The notes under the pieces were generated by a model that searched no databases, was not told the DNA's origin, and worked only from the letters and a program-made list of their open reading frames with translations. From UBA5069 sp964560495 (lineage in GTDB: Bacteria > Chloroflexota > Anaerolineae > Caldilineales > Caldilineaceae), in the NCBI GenBank assembly GCA_964560495.1, contig CAZLMM010000016.1, positions 1-64,000 of the forward strand: a stretch of DNA of 64,000 nucleotides. The letters run 5' to 3'. The number at the start of each line of letters is the position of its first letter. Positions within the stretch are counted from its first letter, which is position 1. The translations under genes were made by a program, and so were the position numbers. Below are positions 35,665 through 47,242 of this stretch, piece after piece.

Positions 35665-37131
35665 TTATCCGCCGCTGAGATCCCACACATCCAGTGATTC
35701 GAGCGTCGAGCCTGCCCGCTGGATAATCTTGACTTCTTTGCTGTCTTGGCGCGTTGGATAAATGCGACAGGCCAGGCAAATCTGGTCATCGACGAAGACC
35801 TCCAGCACCGAACGATCCAGATAGAGGTGGAGTCTTGTCGTTCCTTCTGTACTCGAACGCAGCGGCGCGCTGACCAGACTTGTGGAGACTTCCGGCGACA
35901 AGCTTGAACGTTCTCGTCGAATCTCGACGACGCCTGCTGTAGGCCTCACGACGATCTCGGTCTTCTCTTCATCGTCAGGAGAGCAGCGCACCGCCAGGCC
36001 AAATTCTTCAGCGCCATGTCCATGAAAAAGCGCCATCATCTCAAGCGAATCGCCGGCGACATCGGGCAGTGCACCATGTGGCAGAGCGGATAGAAACGCA
36101 TGATCAAAACGGCGGTGATGACGACGCAGCATCTGAAGCTCTGCCGCCGGCTGAAGCTGTAACGCCCCATCATCGGCTAACGTTGCCTGCAGCGGCAGCG
36201 ACATGACGCCGTTCCAACCCGCGGCGCGAGAGGCTTGCAGAGTGCGCTCCTCGCGCAGCCACCCCCACAACAAAGCGCGGCCATCGCCCAGGCGCAACAC
36301 TTGTGGCGCATAGAAGGACGCACCATGGACGAGAACGCCCTGCGTTTCTGGCGTGAAACTGTCAGCCCGCCATTGGCCGGTGAAATAGACGACGCAGAGC
36401 AGATCATGATGCTCGGACTGGAGCGAGACGATCAGGCTCCGGCGGTCGCCGAAGTCGAGGAGGTTGGAACATTCCCAAATCATGCCCGTGGAAAAGGGAG
36501 CGCCCTGACTGGAATCGCCGGCCAACAGCGTGCGGACGAACTCCCAATGCAAGAGGTCACTGGAGCGATAGAGCAGCGTCAACCCGCCCACCCCCACCCG
36601 CCTGCTGCTCATGAGCATCCACCACGCGCCGTCCTCACGCCAGACAAAGGGGTCGCGAAAGTCGCCGTCATTTTGGCTGGCGATCTCCGGCGGCGCGCTG
36701 TCGATCACCGGGTTGGCCGGGTGCTTCTCCCATGTGAGCAAGTCATCATGGCTGACAGCCAGGCAGACCGTCTGCGGGTTGACGCCCGTATAGATCAGCG
36801 TGGGTACGCCATTGTGATTCACCGCGCAGCCCGACCAGCAGCCCTCTGCATCGGGGCCGCCGGGTGATGGCGTCAAAGCCACCGGTAGATCGCGCCAGTG
36901 CACCAGATCATCGCTTACGGCATGCCCCCAATGGATACGTTCATGCCAGGGACCCAGCGGGTTGTACTGATAGAACATGTGCACCTGACCGTTCCATTCA
37001 ATGAGGCCATTGGGGTCGTTCATCCAGTTGGCGGGCGGCAAAAAATGATAGGTCGGGCGCTGGGGGTCGTTGGCCAGTTGGGCGCGCAGGCTGCGCGCAA
37101 TCTCATTCTCAAGTGCATGGGTGGTTGACAT
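35665..37131 (-). CDS. Glycoside hydrolase family 32 (invertase/fructan hydrolase)
   Basis: A GH32 beta-fructosidase of 488 residues. The nucleophile Asp39 lies in NWMNDPNGLIEW. The transition-state RDP appears in DFRDPFVW, and the acid/base Glu in IWECSNLLDF. A C-terminal beta sandwich with LHLYLDRSVLEVFVDD completes the usual two-domain layout. No signal peptide follows the preferred start at 37131 (GAGGT upstream), so it is probably cytosolic and acts on sucrose, sucrose-6-phosphate or short fructans. The longer open frame to 37269 adds a non-homologous segment. A promoter is seen at 37216-37245. No sugar transporter is adjacent. Confidence 0.92.
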   Translation of the reverse strand: MSTTHALENEIARSLRAQLANDPQRPTYHFLPPANWMNDPNGLIEWNGQVHMFYQYNPLGPWHERIHWGHAVSDDLVHWRDLPVALTPSPGGPDAEGCWSGCAVNHNGVPTLIYTGVNPQTVCLAVSHDDLLTWEKHPANPVIDSAPPEIASQNDGDFRDPFVWREDGAWWMLMSSRRVGVGGLTLLYRSSDLLHWEFVRTLLAGDSSQGAPFSTGMIWECSNLLDFGDRRSLIVSLQSEHHDLLCVVYFTGQWRADSFTPETQGVLVHGASFYAPQVLRLGDGRALLWGWLREERTLQASRAAGWNGVMSLPLQATLADDGALQLQPAAELQMLRRHHRRFDHAFLSALPHGALPDVAGDSLEMMALFHGHGAEEFGLAVRCSPDDEEKTEIVVRPTAGVVEIRRERSSLSPEVSTSLVSAPLRSSTEGTTRLHLYLDRSVLEVFVDDQICLACRIYPTRQDSKEVKIIQRAGSTLESLDVWDLSGG

Positions 37132-37429
37132 GGGCGACCTCTTTCTACAAGCAGTTTTCCACAGGCGGCAGAGCGCAGTGGGCCCCAGAATCAGGAATTT
37201 CTTGCTGTAGAAGAATTTATAACCGACCCCCACCAAGATTGACAACTTCGCGCCAAAGCAACTCGCCATGAATGCACGACAATTTTGCGGGCGGCAAGAT
37301 TACCGATTCAGCCTTTGTGACGTATACTTGGGGATGGAGGGTAACGTGGTCGGAAGTTGCGGCGTTGCGCAATTCACAGTTCCCTTTGCACTTTTCGGCG
37401 ACCATCAGAGGCATTTATAGCTTAATCTC
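37132..37429. promoter_or_regulatory. Divergent control region between GH32 and the polysaccharide run
   Basis: This 298-base gap separates the GH32 gene and the CapD-type gene, which are transcribed away from each other. On the minus strand TTGTCA (37240-37245) and TATAAA (37216-37221) are spaced by 18 bases, a fair sigma-70 promoter for GH32 with a leader of about 80 bases. No equally good pair was found for the plus-strand gene. No operator palindrome is obvious. Confidence 0.45.
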
Positions 37430-39433
37430 ATGCGAAACGTAACGAATGACAAGTCTTCGAGCATACCCCTTGTGGGACTGCGCTATCGTTACCTCATGGC
37501 AATCGATCTCATCCTGATCTGGTTTGCCATCATCCTCAGTTTCACCATTCGCTACGAGGCTCTGATTGACGTATGGCCTTATCTGAAAGCCACATGGACT
37601 TTTCTGATCCTAGTTCCCCTGGTCAGATTGCCAGTCTATTTTCGCTTTCGTCTCTATCATCGCATCTGGCGTTACGCCAGCACCAAAGAGATGAAGATGA
37701 TCTTGATCGCAAGCATCTTCAGCTCTGCGGTCATCTTTGTCGTGAATTTCGGTCTTTTGCCGCTCCTAGGTCTGCCGTACATGACGTCGCGCTCCGTCTG
37801 GCTGTTGGAGGGAATGCTGAGCCTCATGTTCTTGACAGGCAGCCGATTCATTCTGCGCCTGCTGCAAGAGCGGTATCGCCCCCATGAACTTGCCCAGTTG
37901 CAGGCTTTTGTACAGAATCCGAGCAACGTGCTTCTGGTGGGGGCTGGCGACGCCGGCGCAATGGTGTTGCGCGAGATGCAGGCGAATCGCGGTCTTGGTC
38001 TGACTGTGGTGGGGCTGGTTGATGATGATCCGGCCAAGCGCGACATGCGCGTCCATGGTGTACCCGTGCTAGGCGACCGTTACGTCATTCCCCAGCTCGT
38101 AAAAGCCCATAACGTCAACCAGATCATCATCGCCATGCCCACCGCGCCGGGGCGGGAAATTCGCGAGATCGTCCAGATTTGCGAAAAGGCGGGCATCCAT
38201 CCGCGCACGGTTCCGGGGCTGTATGAACTCATCGACGGAACGGTGCGCCTCAAACAAATTCGCGAAGTGCAGATCGAGGATCTGCTGCGCCGTGAGGCTG
38301 TCAAGATCGAGACGGCAGCCGTGACAGAACTGGTGGCAGGCAAACGGGTGCTCGTAACGGGAGGCGGCGGCTCGATTGGCAGTGAACTCAGCCGTCAGAT
38401 TCTGCGCTGTCAACCCGCTGCGCTCATGCTGTTAGGTCATGGCGAGAACTCAATCTTCGAGATTCACAATGAATTGCTCATCGAAAATCAACGCTTGTTC
38501 GATGGAGCTATTCCCATTCAACCAATCATCGCCGACATCCGTTTCCAAGACCGCATTCGCACTCTTTTCGGCGAATATCACCCGGAAATCGTATTTCACG
38601 CTGCGGCGCACAAACATGTCCCACTCATGGAGGTGAACCCGGCCGAGGCAATCACCAACAACCTGCTGGGCACCCGCAACCTTGTCCAGGCGGCTCGCGC
38701 TGTTGGCGTTGAACGTTTTGTCATGATCTCGTCCGACAAAGCAGTCAACCCCACCAGCGTGATGGGGGCGACCAAACGGGCTGCAGAGCTGCTCGTGCGC
38801 GAGGCTGCGCTGGAAAGCGGCAAGCCGTATGTCGCCGTTCGTTTTGGCAATGTGCTTGGCAGTCGCGGCAGCGTTGTGCTCACCTTCAAAAAACAGATCG
38901 CTTCCGGCGGGCCGGTAACGATCACCCATCCAGAGATGCAACGCTTTTTCATGACGATCCCCGAAGCAGTACAGTTGGTGCTTCAAGCCGCTGTCCTGGG
39001 GCGCGGGGGCGAGGTCTTTTTGCTGGACATGGGCGAACCAATCAAAATTGAGGACCTGGCGCGCGATCTCATCTCCCTTTCGGGGTTGGAGGTGGACCGT
39101 GACATCGAGATCGTCTACACCGGCTTGCGCCCGGGCGAAAAACTCTACGAGGAACTTTTCGTGCCGGGTGAATACTACGAGCCGACTCGCCACGCCAAAA
39201 TCTTCATTGCGGCCAACGCCAGCGCCTTCGTTCCCCAATATCTGGATGAGTCTGTGGCGGCTCTGGAATCGTCAGCGCGGCTCAACGACCGTGATGCGAT
39301 TGTGCGCGGGCTGCAAAACCTGATTCCTGAATACCAACCTCCTGTCATCGACAAGCCGATTCTGAACGGCAAGCCCCCACGTTTGGCGCCGCCGCTCCAT
39401 ACAACGTCCGCGGCCAGCCCGACCACGCCATAA
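37430..39433 (+). CDS. Membrane-anchored NDP-sugar 4,6-dehydratase (CapD/WbpM/PglF type)
   Basis: A 667-residue polysaccharide biosynthesis protein. The N-terminus has about four hydrophobic helices (residues 20-145). A first Rossmann segment is LLVGAGDAGAMVLREM near 170. The catalytic short-chain dehydrogenase domain starts at VLVTGGGGSIGSELSRQI near 305 and includes FHAAAHKHVPLMEVNP and MISSDKAVNPTSVMGATKR, the Ser-Met-Lys pattern of the WbpM/PglF group in place of a Tyr. Members convert UDP-GlcNAc to a 4-keto-6-deoxy sugar at the inner membrane. The exact product is unknown. It heads the plus-strand run with the ligase and FkbM genes. Confidence 0.92.
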   Translation: MRNVTNDKSSSIPLVGLRYRYLMAIDLILIWFAIILSFTIRYEALIDVWPYLKATWTFLILVPLVRLPVYFRFRLYHRIWRYASTKEMKMILIASIFSSAVIFVVNFGLLPLLGLPYMTSRSVWLLEGMLSLMFLTGSRFILRLLQERYRPHELAQLQAFVQNPSNVLLVGAGDAGAMVLREMQANRGLGLTVVGLVDDDPAKRDMRVHGVPVLGDRYVIPQLVKAHNVNQIIIAMPTAPGREIREIVQICEKAGIHPRTVPGLYELIDGTVRLKQIREVQIEDLLRREAVKIETAAVTELVAGKRVLVTGGGGSIGSELSRQILRCQPAALMLLGHGENSIFEIHNELLIENQRLFDGAIPIQPIIADIRFQDRIRTLFGEYHPEIVFHAAAHKHVPLMEVNPAEAITNNLLGTRNLVQAARAVGVERFVMISSDKAVNPTSVMGATKRAAELLVREAALESGKPYVAVRFGNVLGSRGSVVLTFKKQIASGGPVTITHPEMQRFFMTIPEAVQLVLQAAVLGRGGEVFLLDMGEPIKIEDLARDLISLSGLEVDRDIEIVYTGLRPGEKLYEELFVPGEYYEPTRHAKIFIAANASAFVPQYLDESVAALESSARLNDRDAIVRGLQNLIPEYQPPVIDKPILNGKPPRLAPPLHTTSAASPTTP

Positions 39434-39470
39434 CGGAGGCGGGAACAAGTCGCCCGCCGTTCTTCAGCTC

Positions 39471-40706
39471 ATGATGCGCCGCCTGCTCCTCATCGAACCT
39501 GTCTGGTTGTTTGCGCTCTTTCCTCTGGTCACTTTTCCAGGTCGCCTGATTCCCTTGAACATGCACTGGCTTATCGTAGCGGCCCTCTTTGTCTTCTGGC
39601 CTATGCGCCTATTGACCACGCGACGCATCTCCATTGCCACACCGGTCAATCTCTGTATCGCTCTATTTCTGCTATGGTTGCCCGTGTCCCTGTGGGCATC
39701 CATCGACCGGGCGCATTCTTGGGAGGTTGTTGGTTATACATTGTTTGGAGTGACCCTGGCGCTCGCTCTGGTGAACCACCCTGTGACGCAGGAGCGCCCT
39801 CAGTGGATTGCCTGGGCGCTTCTGGCCATGGGCGCGGCGCTCTCGTTGCTCGGTCCCTTTCTCCTCAGCGAAGCGAGTATCGCCAGTAGGCTCCTTGCGC
39901 CGCTCCTCGTCGCCGGCGGCCCTGCCCTGGCGCGCCTGGGCGAAACCATCAATCCCAATATTCTGGCCAATGCGCTTGTCGTGATCCTACCGATAGCCAC
40001 CGCCTTGACTCTGCGTTGGGATTGGGCGCGGCATTGGTGGCCGCCGCTGCTCATGGGTCTGCTCACAGTCTGGTTCATCATCCTGATCGTCCTGACGGAA
40101 AGTCGCGGCAGCGTGCTGGCAATTGCCATCTACGCGCCCATCCTCTTCATGCTGCGTTGGCCGCGCTTGATCTACCTTTTGCCGGTGCTCTTGGCAGCTG
40201 TCATTGTGGGCATTCGCCTGGCCGGCCCAGATTTTCTCAACCAGCTCGCTTCCAGCACAGCGGTGGGCGGCCTGGCTGAGCGCATCGAAATCTGGCAGCG
40301 ATCCCTCTATGCGATCCACGATTTCTCCTTCACCGGCGTGGGCCTGGGAATGTTCAACCGAGTCATTCCGCTTCTCTACCCGTATTTTCTCATTCCACCA
40401 AGCGTGGACATTCCCGACGCGCACAACATCCTGTTGCAGGTGGGCGTCGATTTGGGCGCACCAGGATTGATCGTCTTTGTAGCCATGCTGTTGTGTCTGT
40501 TCGCCATGCTGATTCGCCTGCTGCGCCAGCGGGAAGCCGCGCTGGTTTGGGCGCTGTCTGCCGGACTGTTGGGTTCATCGATCGCTCTGTTGGTGGGAGG
40601 ACTCTTTGCCGCCGTCAACTGGGGTGTAAAGCTGGCCTTTGTCAACTGGCTGTTGATTGCCCTTGCCGTACTACTTCATCGCAAAGTCTATGAAAAAACC
40701 ACATGA
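39471..40706 (+). CDS. O-antigen ligase/polymerase family membrane protein
   Basis: A 411-residue polytopic protein with 10-12 hydrophobic segments. The long loop between late helices carries the Wzy_C-type features: RLGETINPNILANALVVILP, LTESRGSVLAIAIYAPILF and DFSFTGVGLGMFNRVIP, then DAHNILLQVGVDLGAPG. Family members polymerise or ligate lipid-linked glycans at the outer face of the membrane. In a lineage that may lack LPS, the target is better taken as a surface polysaccharide than O-antigen. It starts 37 bases after the dehydratase and its end overlaps the FkbM start by 17 bases. Confidence 0.85.
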   Translation: MMRRLLLIEPVWLFALFPLVTFPGRLIPLNMHWLIVAALFVFWPMRLLTTRRISIATPVNLCIALFLLWLPVSLWASIDRAHSWEVVGYTLFGVTLALALVNHPVTQERPQWIAWALLAMGAALSLLGPFLLSEASIASRLLAPLLVAGGPALARLGETINPNILANALVVILPIATALTLRWDWARHWWPPLLMGLLTVWFIILIVLTESRGSVLAIAIYAPILFMLRWPRLIYLLPVLLAAVIVGIRLAGPDFLNQLASSTAVGGLAERIEIWQRSLYAIHDFSFTGVGLGMFNRVIPLLYPYFLIPPSVDIPDAHNILLQVGVDLGAPGLIVFVAMLLCLFAMLIRLLRQREAALVWALSAGLLGSSIALLVGGLFAAVNWGVKLAFVNWLLIALAVLLHRKVYEKTT

Positions 40707-41529
40707 GGCCGGCGTACTGAGCCGACTGGCCAAGCAGCTTACTCCCATGCTTAGCCCCCTGCTCGTGCGCCCCCCGCTGGATCGGGCAATGCGCCTGACG
40801 AGCATCTATCTCGACATTTTACAGGGCAAAGGAGCGGGCAGCGGTTGGGATTTGCGCGGCGAAGTGGAGGCTGCTGCGCGTTTCATCCACCGCCCCCAGC
40901 CGGTGATCTTCGATATCGGCGCCAACCGCGGCGCATGGAGCGCGACCATGTTGCGCCTGATCGGCGTCTACTCGCCCCGCCTCTTTCTATTTGAACCGTC
41001 GTCGACGTGTCAGACTATCCTGCGCCAGCGCAACTTCCCTGGCAGCGTGCTCATTCCCGCTGCCGTAGGCGCCCTGGCGGGCGAGGCCGAGCTGATCTCG
41101 CCCGCGCCCGGCTCGCCCGTTGCATCGCTCTATGTGCGCCGCGACACCTATCACCAATTCAACGGGCCGCCGCGGTGCGAAAAGACGCCAGTCGTCACGG
41201 TGGACGACGTCATGGCCGAACACCAAATAGATCACGTCGATTTCATGAAGGTGGATGTGGAGGGGCATGAGCTGGCGGTGCTTCTTGGCGCGCGTCAAGC
41301 CCTTCGTGCACAACACATCGCCGCATTGAGCTTCGAGTTCGGCTCTGGTCAGATCAATGCCCGCACCTATTTTCATGACTTCTGGGACCTGCTGCACCCG
41401 TTGGGCTATGACCTCCATCGTATCTGTCCAGGCGGGAGCCTCGTTCACATCGATGACTATTACGAGGACTTGGAGTCCTTTCGCGGGGTCACTAATTATC
41501 TCGCAGTCGCGTCTACAGGCAGCCTGTAA
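40690..41529 (+). CDS. FkbM-family methyltransferase
   Basis: A 279-residue SAM-dependent methyltransferase of the FkbM family, which O-methylates sugars or polyketides. Core blocks are VIFDIGANRGAWSATML (SAM loop), RLFLFEPSSTCQTIL, and the family signature VDFMKVDVEGHELAVLLGAR near residue 190. About 60 helical residues precede the domain. The ATG at 40690 lies inside the end of the ligase gene, so translation is likely coupled. The neighbourhood supports methylation of a surface glycan. An extended -10 for the next gene begins 10 bases after its stop. Confidence 0.85.
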   Translation: MKKPHEAGVLSRLAKQLTPMLSPLLVRPPLDRAMRLTSIYLDILQGKGAGSGWDLRGEVEAAARFIHRPQPVIFDIGANRGAWSATMLRLIGVYSPRLFLFEPSSTCQTILRQRNFPGSVLIPAAVGALAGEAELISPAPGSPVASLYVRRDTYHQFNGPPRCEKTPVVTVDDVMAEHQIDHVDFMKVDVEGHELAVLLGARQALRAQHIAALSFEFGSGQINARTYFHDFWDLLHPLGYDLHRICPGGSLVHIDDYYEDLESFRGVTNYLAVASTGSL

Positions 41530-41538
41530 CAGCGGCCG

Positions 41539-41547
41539 TGTTATAAT
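41539..41547 (+). promoter_or_regulatory. Extended -10 promoter of the second phosphohexomutase
   Basis: TGTTATAAT, a TGn extension plus perfect TATAAT at 41542-41547. No -35 hexamer is recognised 17 bases upstream. It gives a leader of about 95 bases to the GTG at 41647. Confidence 0.5.
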
Positions 41548-41646
41548 CGCAGCGCATACTCAACAGCCGCACGTGCCGGCGCAGTCGGGTGGAATGGACA
41601 GTATCGATATTCGTTGTTGTGCTTCAATGTGTATAGAGGAGTCTGT

Positions 41647-43134
41647 GTGATAGAGTTTGGCACCGACGGCTGGCGCGCCGTCATCAGCGATGAATTCACC
41701 TTCGAGAATGTGCGGCGGGTGGCCCAAGCCATTGCCGACAAAACGTTGGCCGATCAGGCAGCGGCGCGGCAGGCAAACGGCGTTGGCGAACACATTCCCA
41801 CGCTAATTATCGGTTTCGACACCCGGTTTCTCTCGGACCGCTACGCCATGGCCGTGGCAGAAGTATTGGCTGCCAATGGCATCCGCGTTTGGCTGACCCA
41901 GGGCGATACGCCCACCCCCATCACTTCCTACGCCATTGTGGATAAGCGCGCTGACGGCGGCGTGATGATCACTGCCAGTCACAACCCCCCTCGCTATAAC
42001 GGCATCAAGTACAAGTCTTCTTTTGGCGGCTCGGCCAGCCCGGCGGATTGCAAGGATGTGGAGCAACGGATTCAGGCAAACATGGCAGCCGGCCGCCAGC
42101 CACGCCAGATAGAACTGGAGGAGGCGCTGGAGTCCGGCGTGGTGCAACGATTCAACCCGCTGCCCGCCTACGAAGCACATGTGCGCACTCTTGTCGATTT
42201 CGAGGCGATTCGTCAAGCCGGGCTGCGCGTGGCCGTGGACGCGATGTACGGCACCGGGCGCATCTATTTGAAGCGGTTGCTGGAAGACGCCGGTTGCGCC
42301 GTAACAGAATTGCGCGGCGAAATGAATCCTGGATTCAACGGCATCCACCCGGAACCCATCGCTCGCCATTTGCAGCCGCTCATGGATGAAATGAAACGCG
42401 GCGGCTATCATCTGGGCCTGGCCACAGATGGCGACGCGGACCGCATCGGCGCCGTGGACCCCAGCGGACGCTTCGTCGATCCCCACGGCATCATGGCGCT
42501 GGCCGTCGAACACTTGGTGCATCGCCGTGGATTGCGGGGGAGTGTCGTAAAGACTGTCAGCACGACCCAAATGCTCAACCGCCTGGCCGACCGCTATGGT
42601 CTGGTCGTTCACGAGACGCCCATCGGCTTCAATCACATTTGCGACTACATTCTACGCGAACCGGTGCTCTTGGGTGGTGAAGAAAGCGGCGGCATCAGCA
42701 TCGCCGGCCACATTCCAGAGGGCGATGGCGTGTTGATGGCGCTCCTCCTGACTGAGATGGTGGCCGTGCGCGGCATGACATTGGTGCAGATGTTAGAGGA
42801 GATGATGGCGACGCCCGATGTGGGACGCTTCTCATACGCCCGGCGCGACCAGCCGGTGAAACGTTTCAAAAAATCGGAACTGGTGAGTCGTCTGCTCCGA
42901 TCTGCTCCCGCAAGACTGGCCGGTCACACTGTAACGCACGTGAGCGACCGAGACGGCGTAAAGTTCACCCTGGCCGATGAAAGCTGGCTGCTGATTCGCC
43001 CGAGCGGCACTGAACCTGTCCTGCGCATCTATTCCGAAGGGCGCAGCGACCAGGAAGTCGAAGCCCTGCTTGATGAGGGTGTGCAATTAGCCCGCAGCCA
43101 GATCGATGCGCTGCTGGCATCCCAACCGGCGTAA
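41647..43134 (+). CDS. Alpha-D-phosphohexomutase, second copy
   Basis: A 495-residue phosphoglucomutase/phosphomannomutase-family enzyme. Order of motifs: IEFGTDGWRAVI at the N-terminus, ITASHNPPRYNGIKYK with the phosphoserine, ATDGDADRIGAVD for the metal, GGEESGGISIAGH for the sugar, and IRPSGTEPVLRIYSEG for phosphate. Start chosen at GTG 41647, with AGAGGA six bases upstream; an upstream start at 41614 would lack a site. It stands behind polysaccharide genes and ahead of a strong terminator. It shares the motif order of the mutase at 18435-19865 but diverges in most other residues, so substrates may differ. Confidence 0.92.
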   Translation: MIEFGTDGWRAVISDEFTFENVRRVAQAIADKTLADQAAARQANGVGEHIPTLIIGFDTRFLSDRYAMAVAEVLAANGIRVWLTQGDTPTPITSYAIVDKRADGGVMITASHNPPRYNGIKYKSSFGGSASPADCKDVEQRIQANMAAGRQPRQIELEEALESGVVQRFNPLPAYEAHVRTLVDFEAIRQAGLRVAVDAMYGTGRIYLKRLLEDAGCAVTELRGEMNPGFNGIHPEPIARHLQPLMDEMKRGGYHLGLATDGDADRIGAVDPSGRFVDPHGIMALAVEHLVHRRGLRGSVVKTVSTTQMLNRLADRYGLVVHETPIGFNHICDYILREPVLLGGEESGGISIAGHIPEGDGVLMALLLTEMVAVRGMTLVQMLEEMMATPDVGRFSYARRDQPVKRFKKSELVSRLLRSAPARLAGHTVTHVSDRDGVKFTLADESWLLIRPSGTEPVLRIYSEGRSDQEVEALLDEGVQLARSQIDALLASQPA

Positions 43135-43147
43135 ATCCACTCTCAAG

Positions 43148-43185
43148 AATAGCAAAGACGGCGCTATTGCGCCGTCTTTGCTATT
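43148..43185. terminator. Strong bidirectional terminator hairpin
   Basis: A perfect 17-bp stem (43148-43164 with 43169-43185) around the loop TATT. The arms end in AAT/ATT and contain AAAGACGGCGC. It lies between the convergent phosphohexomutase and Uma2 genes and can serve both strands. Confidence 0.85.
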
Positions 43186-43187
43186 CT

Positions 43188-44030
43188 CTATCCAAGACTG
43201 CTCGCTCCGTTGTTGTCATCTGGCAATTCGACGCCCAACAGTCTTAGTTGCGCCATCAGCCTATCTATGCGTCGCTCTGCTTGCTCAGCGCGTACGCGCT
43301 CTTGCTCGGCGCGCTCTTCAGCAGATTCGGCCTGCTCCTCGGCTCTATCAGCCCGTCGGCGCTCCCGTTCAGCGCGTTCTATCTCCCGCTGAACGAGCTC
43401 CGCCCCGGTGGGTAGCACCTCGCCGTCGATATCACACCAGCGCAGCCATACATCGTCGATGCCTTCGTAGACCCCATACCACAGAGTCAGCCCCAGTTCC
43501 AACGCCGGCATCCACGTCTCTTTCATCTCTATATAAGAACGGTGGCGCAGTTCGTACATGCGCAAGGTTTGACGGCTCAGGAAGTGGTCGGGGTCGAAAA
43601 CAACGTAATAGGCGACGCCGATGCGCGCGTAATCCCGCAATTTGCGAGTATCCTCGCCGCCTTTGCGATTCGAGACGATTTCGATCGCCAGTTCGGGCGG
43701 CTTGCCGAACTCCCACATGAAATAGGTGTTGTTCTCCTTGCGCGTCAGGTCTTGACGTAGCGCCACATCCATGCTCACCATGACATCGGGAACGATCGGG
43801 GGATCGTTAGGGGTGGAGAACAGGCCCACATTGGTCAAGACAACAAACGGACGCCGCTCTCCTTCCGCCTCGACGGGCGGTCCCTCCCATGAAGTGTTCA
43901 TACTCTCGGCCAGTAAGCGCATCTGTTTTTCGGAGCGTATCCGTTCCACGGGCGCGCCATCCTCGATTTCAATGTGGGAAATATCTGGTTTGATTGAGTC
44001 CATAAACTCCTGATCATAGACTTGATCCAT
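43188..44030 (-). CDS. Uma2-family putative endonuclease with C-terminal coiled coil
   Basis: A 280-residue protein. Residues about 60-200 form a Uma2 (DUF820) domain with a restriction-endonuclease-like PD-(D/E)XK fold: IVPDVMVSMD, then PELAIEIVSNRKGGEDTRK and DYARIGVAYYVVFDP. From about 205 to 268 there is a highly charged Glu/Arg-rich heptad region (ERAERERRRADRAEEQAE), surely a coiled coil. The family is very abundant in some Chloroflexota and cyanobacteria, often in many copies, with unclear function. It lies 57 bases after glgB on the same strand and ends at the shared terminator. Whether it cuts DNA is not shown. Confidence 0.82.
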   Translation of the reverse strand: MDQVYDQEFMDSIKPDISHIEIEDGAPVERIRSEKQMRLLAESMNTSWEGPPVEAEGERRPFVVLTNVGLFSTPNDPPIVPDVMVSMDVALRQDLTRKENNTYFMWEFGKPPELAIEIVSNRKGGEDTRKLRDYARIGVAYYVVFDPDHFLSRQTLRMYELRHRSYIEMKETWMPALELGLTLWYGVYEGIDDVWLRWCDIDGEVLPTGAELVQREIERAERERRRADRAEEQAESAEERAEQERVRAEQAERRIDRLMAQLRLLGVELPDDNNGASSLG

Positions 44031-44087
44031 ATGTAATGACTCTTTCTAAAGATAACAGACGCAGGGCAATCTAATGGCAGAGTCGCC

Positions 44088-46397
<2,310 letters not shown>

Positions 46398-46415
46398 AGC
46401 GTTCTCCCTTGTGTA

Positions 46416-47240
46416 TTACTCGGTCAATGTAGCACCTTGTGCCAAAAGCATGGATTCATCCCCAGTAGCGGAGATGGCAACCGGGCGGGAAGGATATGGT
46501 ATGCCCAGCATCATGCGCACATACTCTCCATCGGGGTCCATCGTTGTCAGAGGGTGACGAGCCAATGCCTGATCATTGATGTCACCCAGATCGTCGATCA
46601 CAACCCAGCCAATCAGCAGATGGGGGTTTGCCTGTGTCAGGCGTCGTGCAAGCTGATAGGCGTCAGGTTGCACGCGTTGGCGCCACAGTGAAATCAATAG
46701 ACCGCTCTGAAAGTCGAGACGATGGGGATCGATCTCGGTCAACCTGCGTTGCAGTCTGGCAGCCAACTCCCACCGATGCCCTCTCAGGTACAGGGTTGCC
46801 AGACATGCCTCATTCAGGGCCGGCAGCCGGGCAATGTTGACGCTTGTGCGCACAAGACCGGCGCGGATGTCCGGCTCGTAAGGGTCGCACTCAAAGGCGC
46901 GCTGCCAGCGGGCATGGGCGCGCGCCCGTTCTCCTCGCTGCTCGGCAGCCATGGCAACGGCGCGCCATGCCAGCGCATTGGCCGGATCGGCGCGCAGCAG
47001 GCGCCTGCCCCACAATTCCCCTTGATCCCAGCGGCGCATCTGCCATGCCGCCCGTATCAGGCGGCAACAAGTGGCGAGATGACGAGGCAGGGTGCGCAGC
47101 AACACATGGGCGATCTGTAGCGCACGCTGTGGCTGTTCCTCTTGCAGCGCATGTTCCATTGCCCTGTTCCAGGCAGACAACTGACCGACAGACGCGCCAG
47201 TCATGGCAGGAGAAGCGGTCTGGCGTGCGTGGGAGCTCAT
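46416..47240 (-). CDS. TPR-like helical repeat protein
   Basis: A 274-residue soluble protein rich in Ala, Leu and Arg, made of helical pairs with TPR spacing (NRAMEHALQEEQPQRALQIA, WRAVAMAAEQRGERARAHAR, WQRAFECDPYEPDIRAGLVR). No signal peptide, membrane segment or catalytic motif is seen. It starts two bases after the histone-deacetylase-like gene and ends 18 bases before glgB, so all three are probably on one transcript. A scaffold role is suggested only by the repeats. No close named family is recognised. Confidence 0.6.
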   Translation of the reverse strand: MSSHARQTASPAMTGASVGQLSAWNRAMEHALQEEQPQRALQIAHVLLRTLPRHLATCCRLIRAAWQMRRWDQGELWGRRLLRADPANALAWRAVAMAAEQRGERARAHARWQRAFECDPYEPDIRAGLVRTSVNIARLPALNEACLATLYLRGHRWELAARLQRRLTEIDPHRLDFQSGLLISLWRQRVQPDAYQLARRLTQANPHLLIGWVVIDDLGDINDQALARHPLTTMDPDGEYVRMMLGIPYPSRPVAISATGDESMLLAQGATLTE

Positions 47241-47242
47241 GG

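Noticed and set aside
35397..35789. 130-residue minus-strand frame in the gltB-GH32 gap
   Set aside because: It overlaps the GH32 end in another frame and has no start site or recognisable domain. The region looks like low-complexity intergenic DNA.
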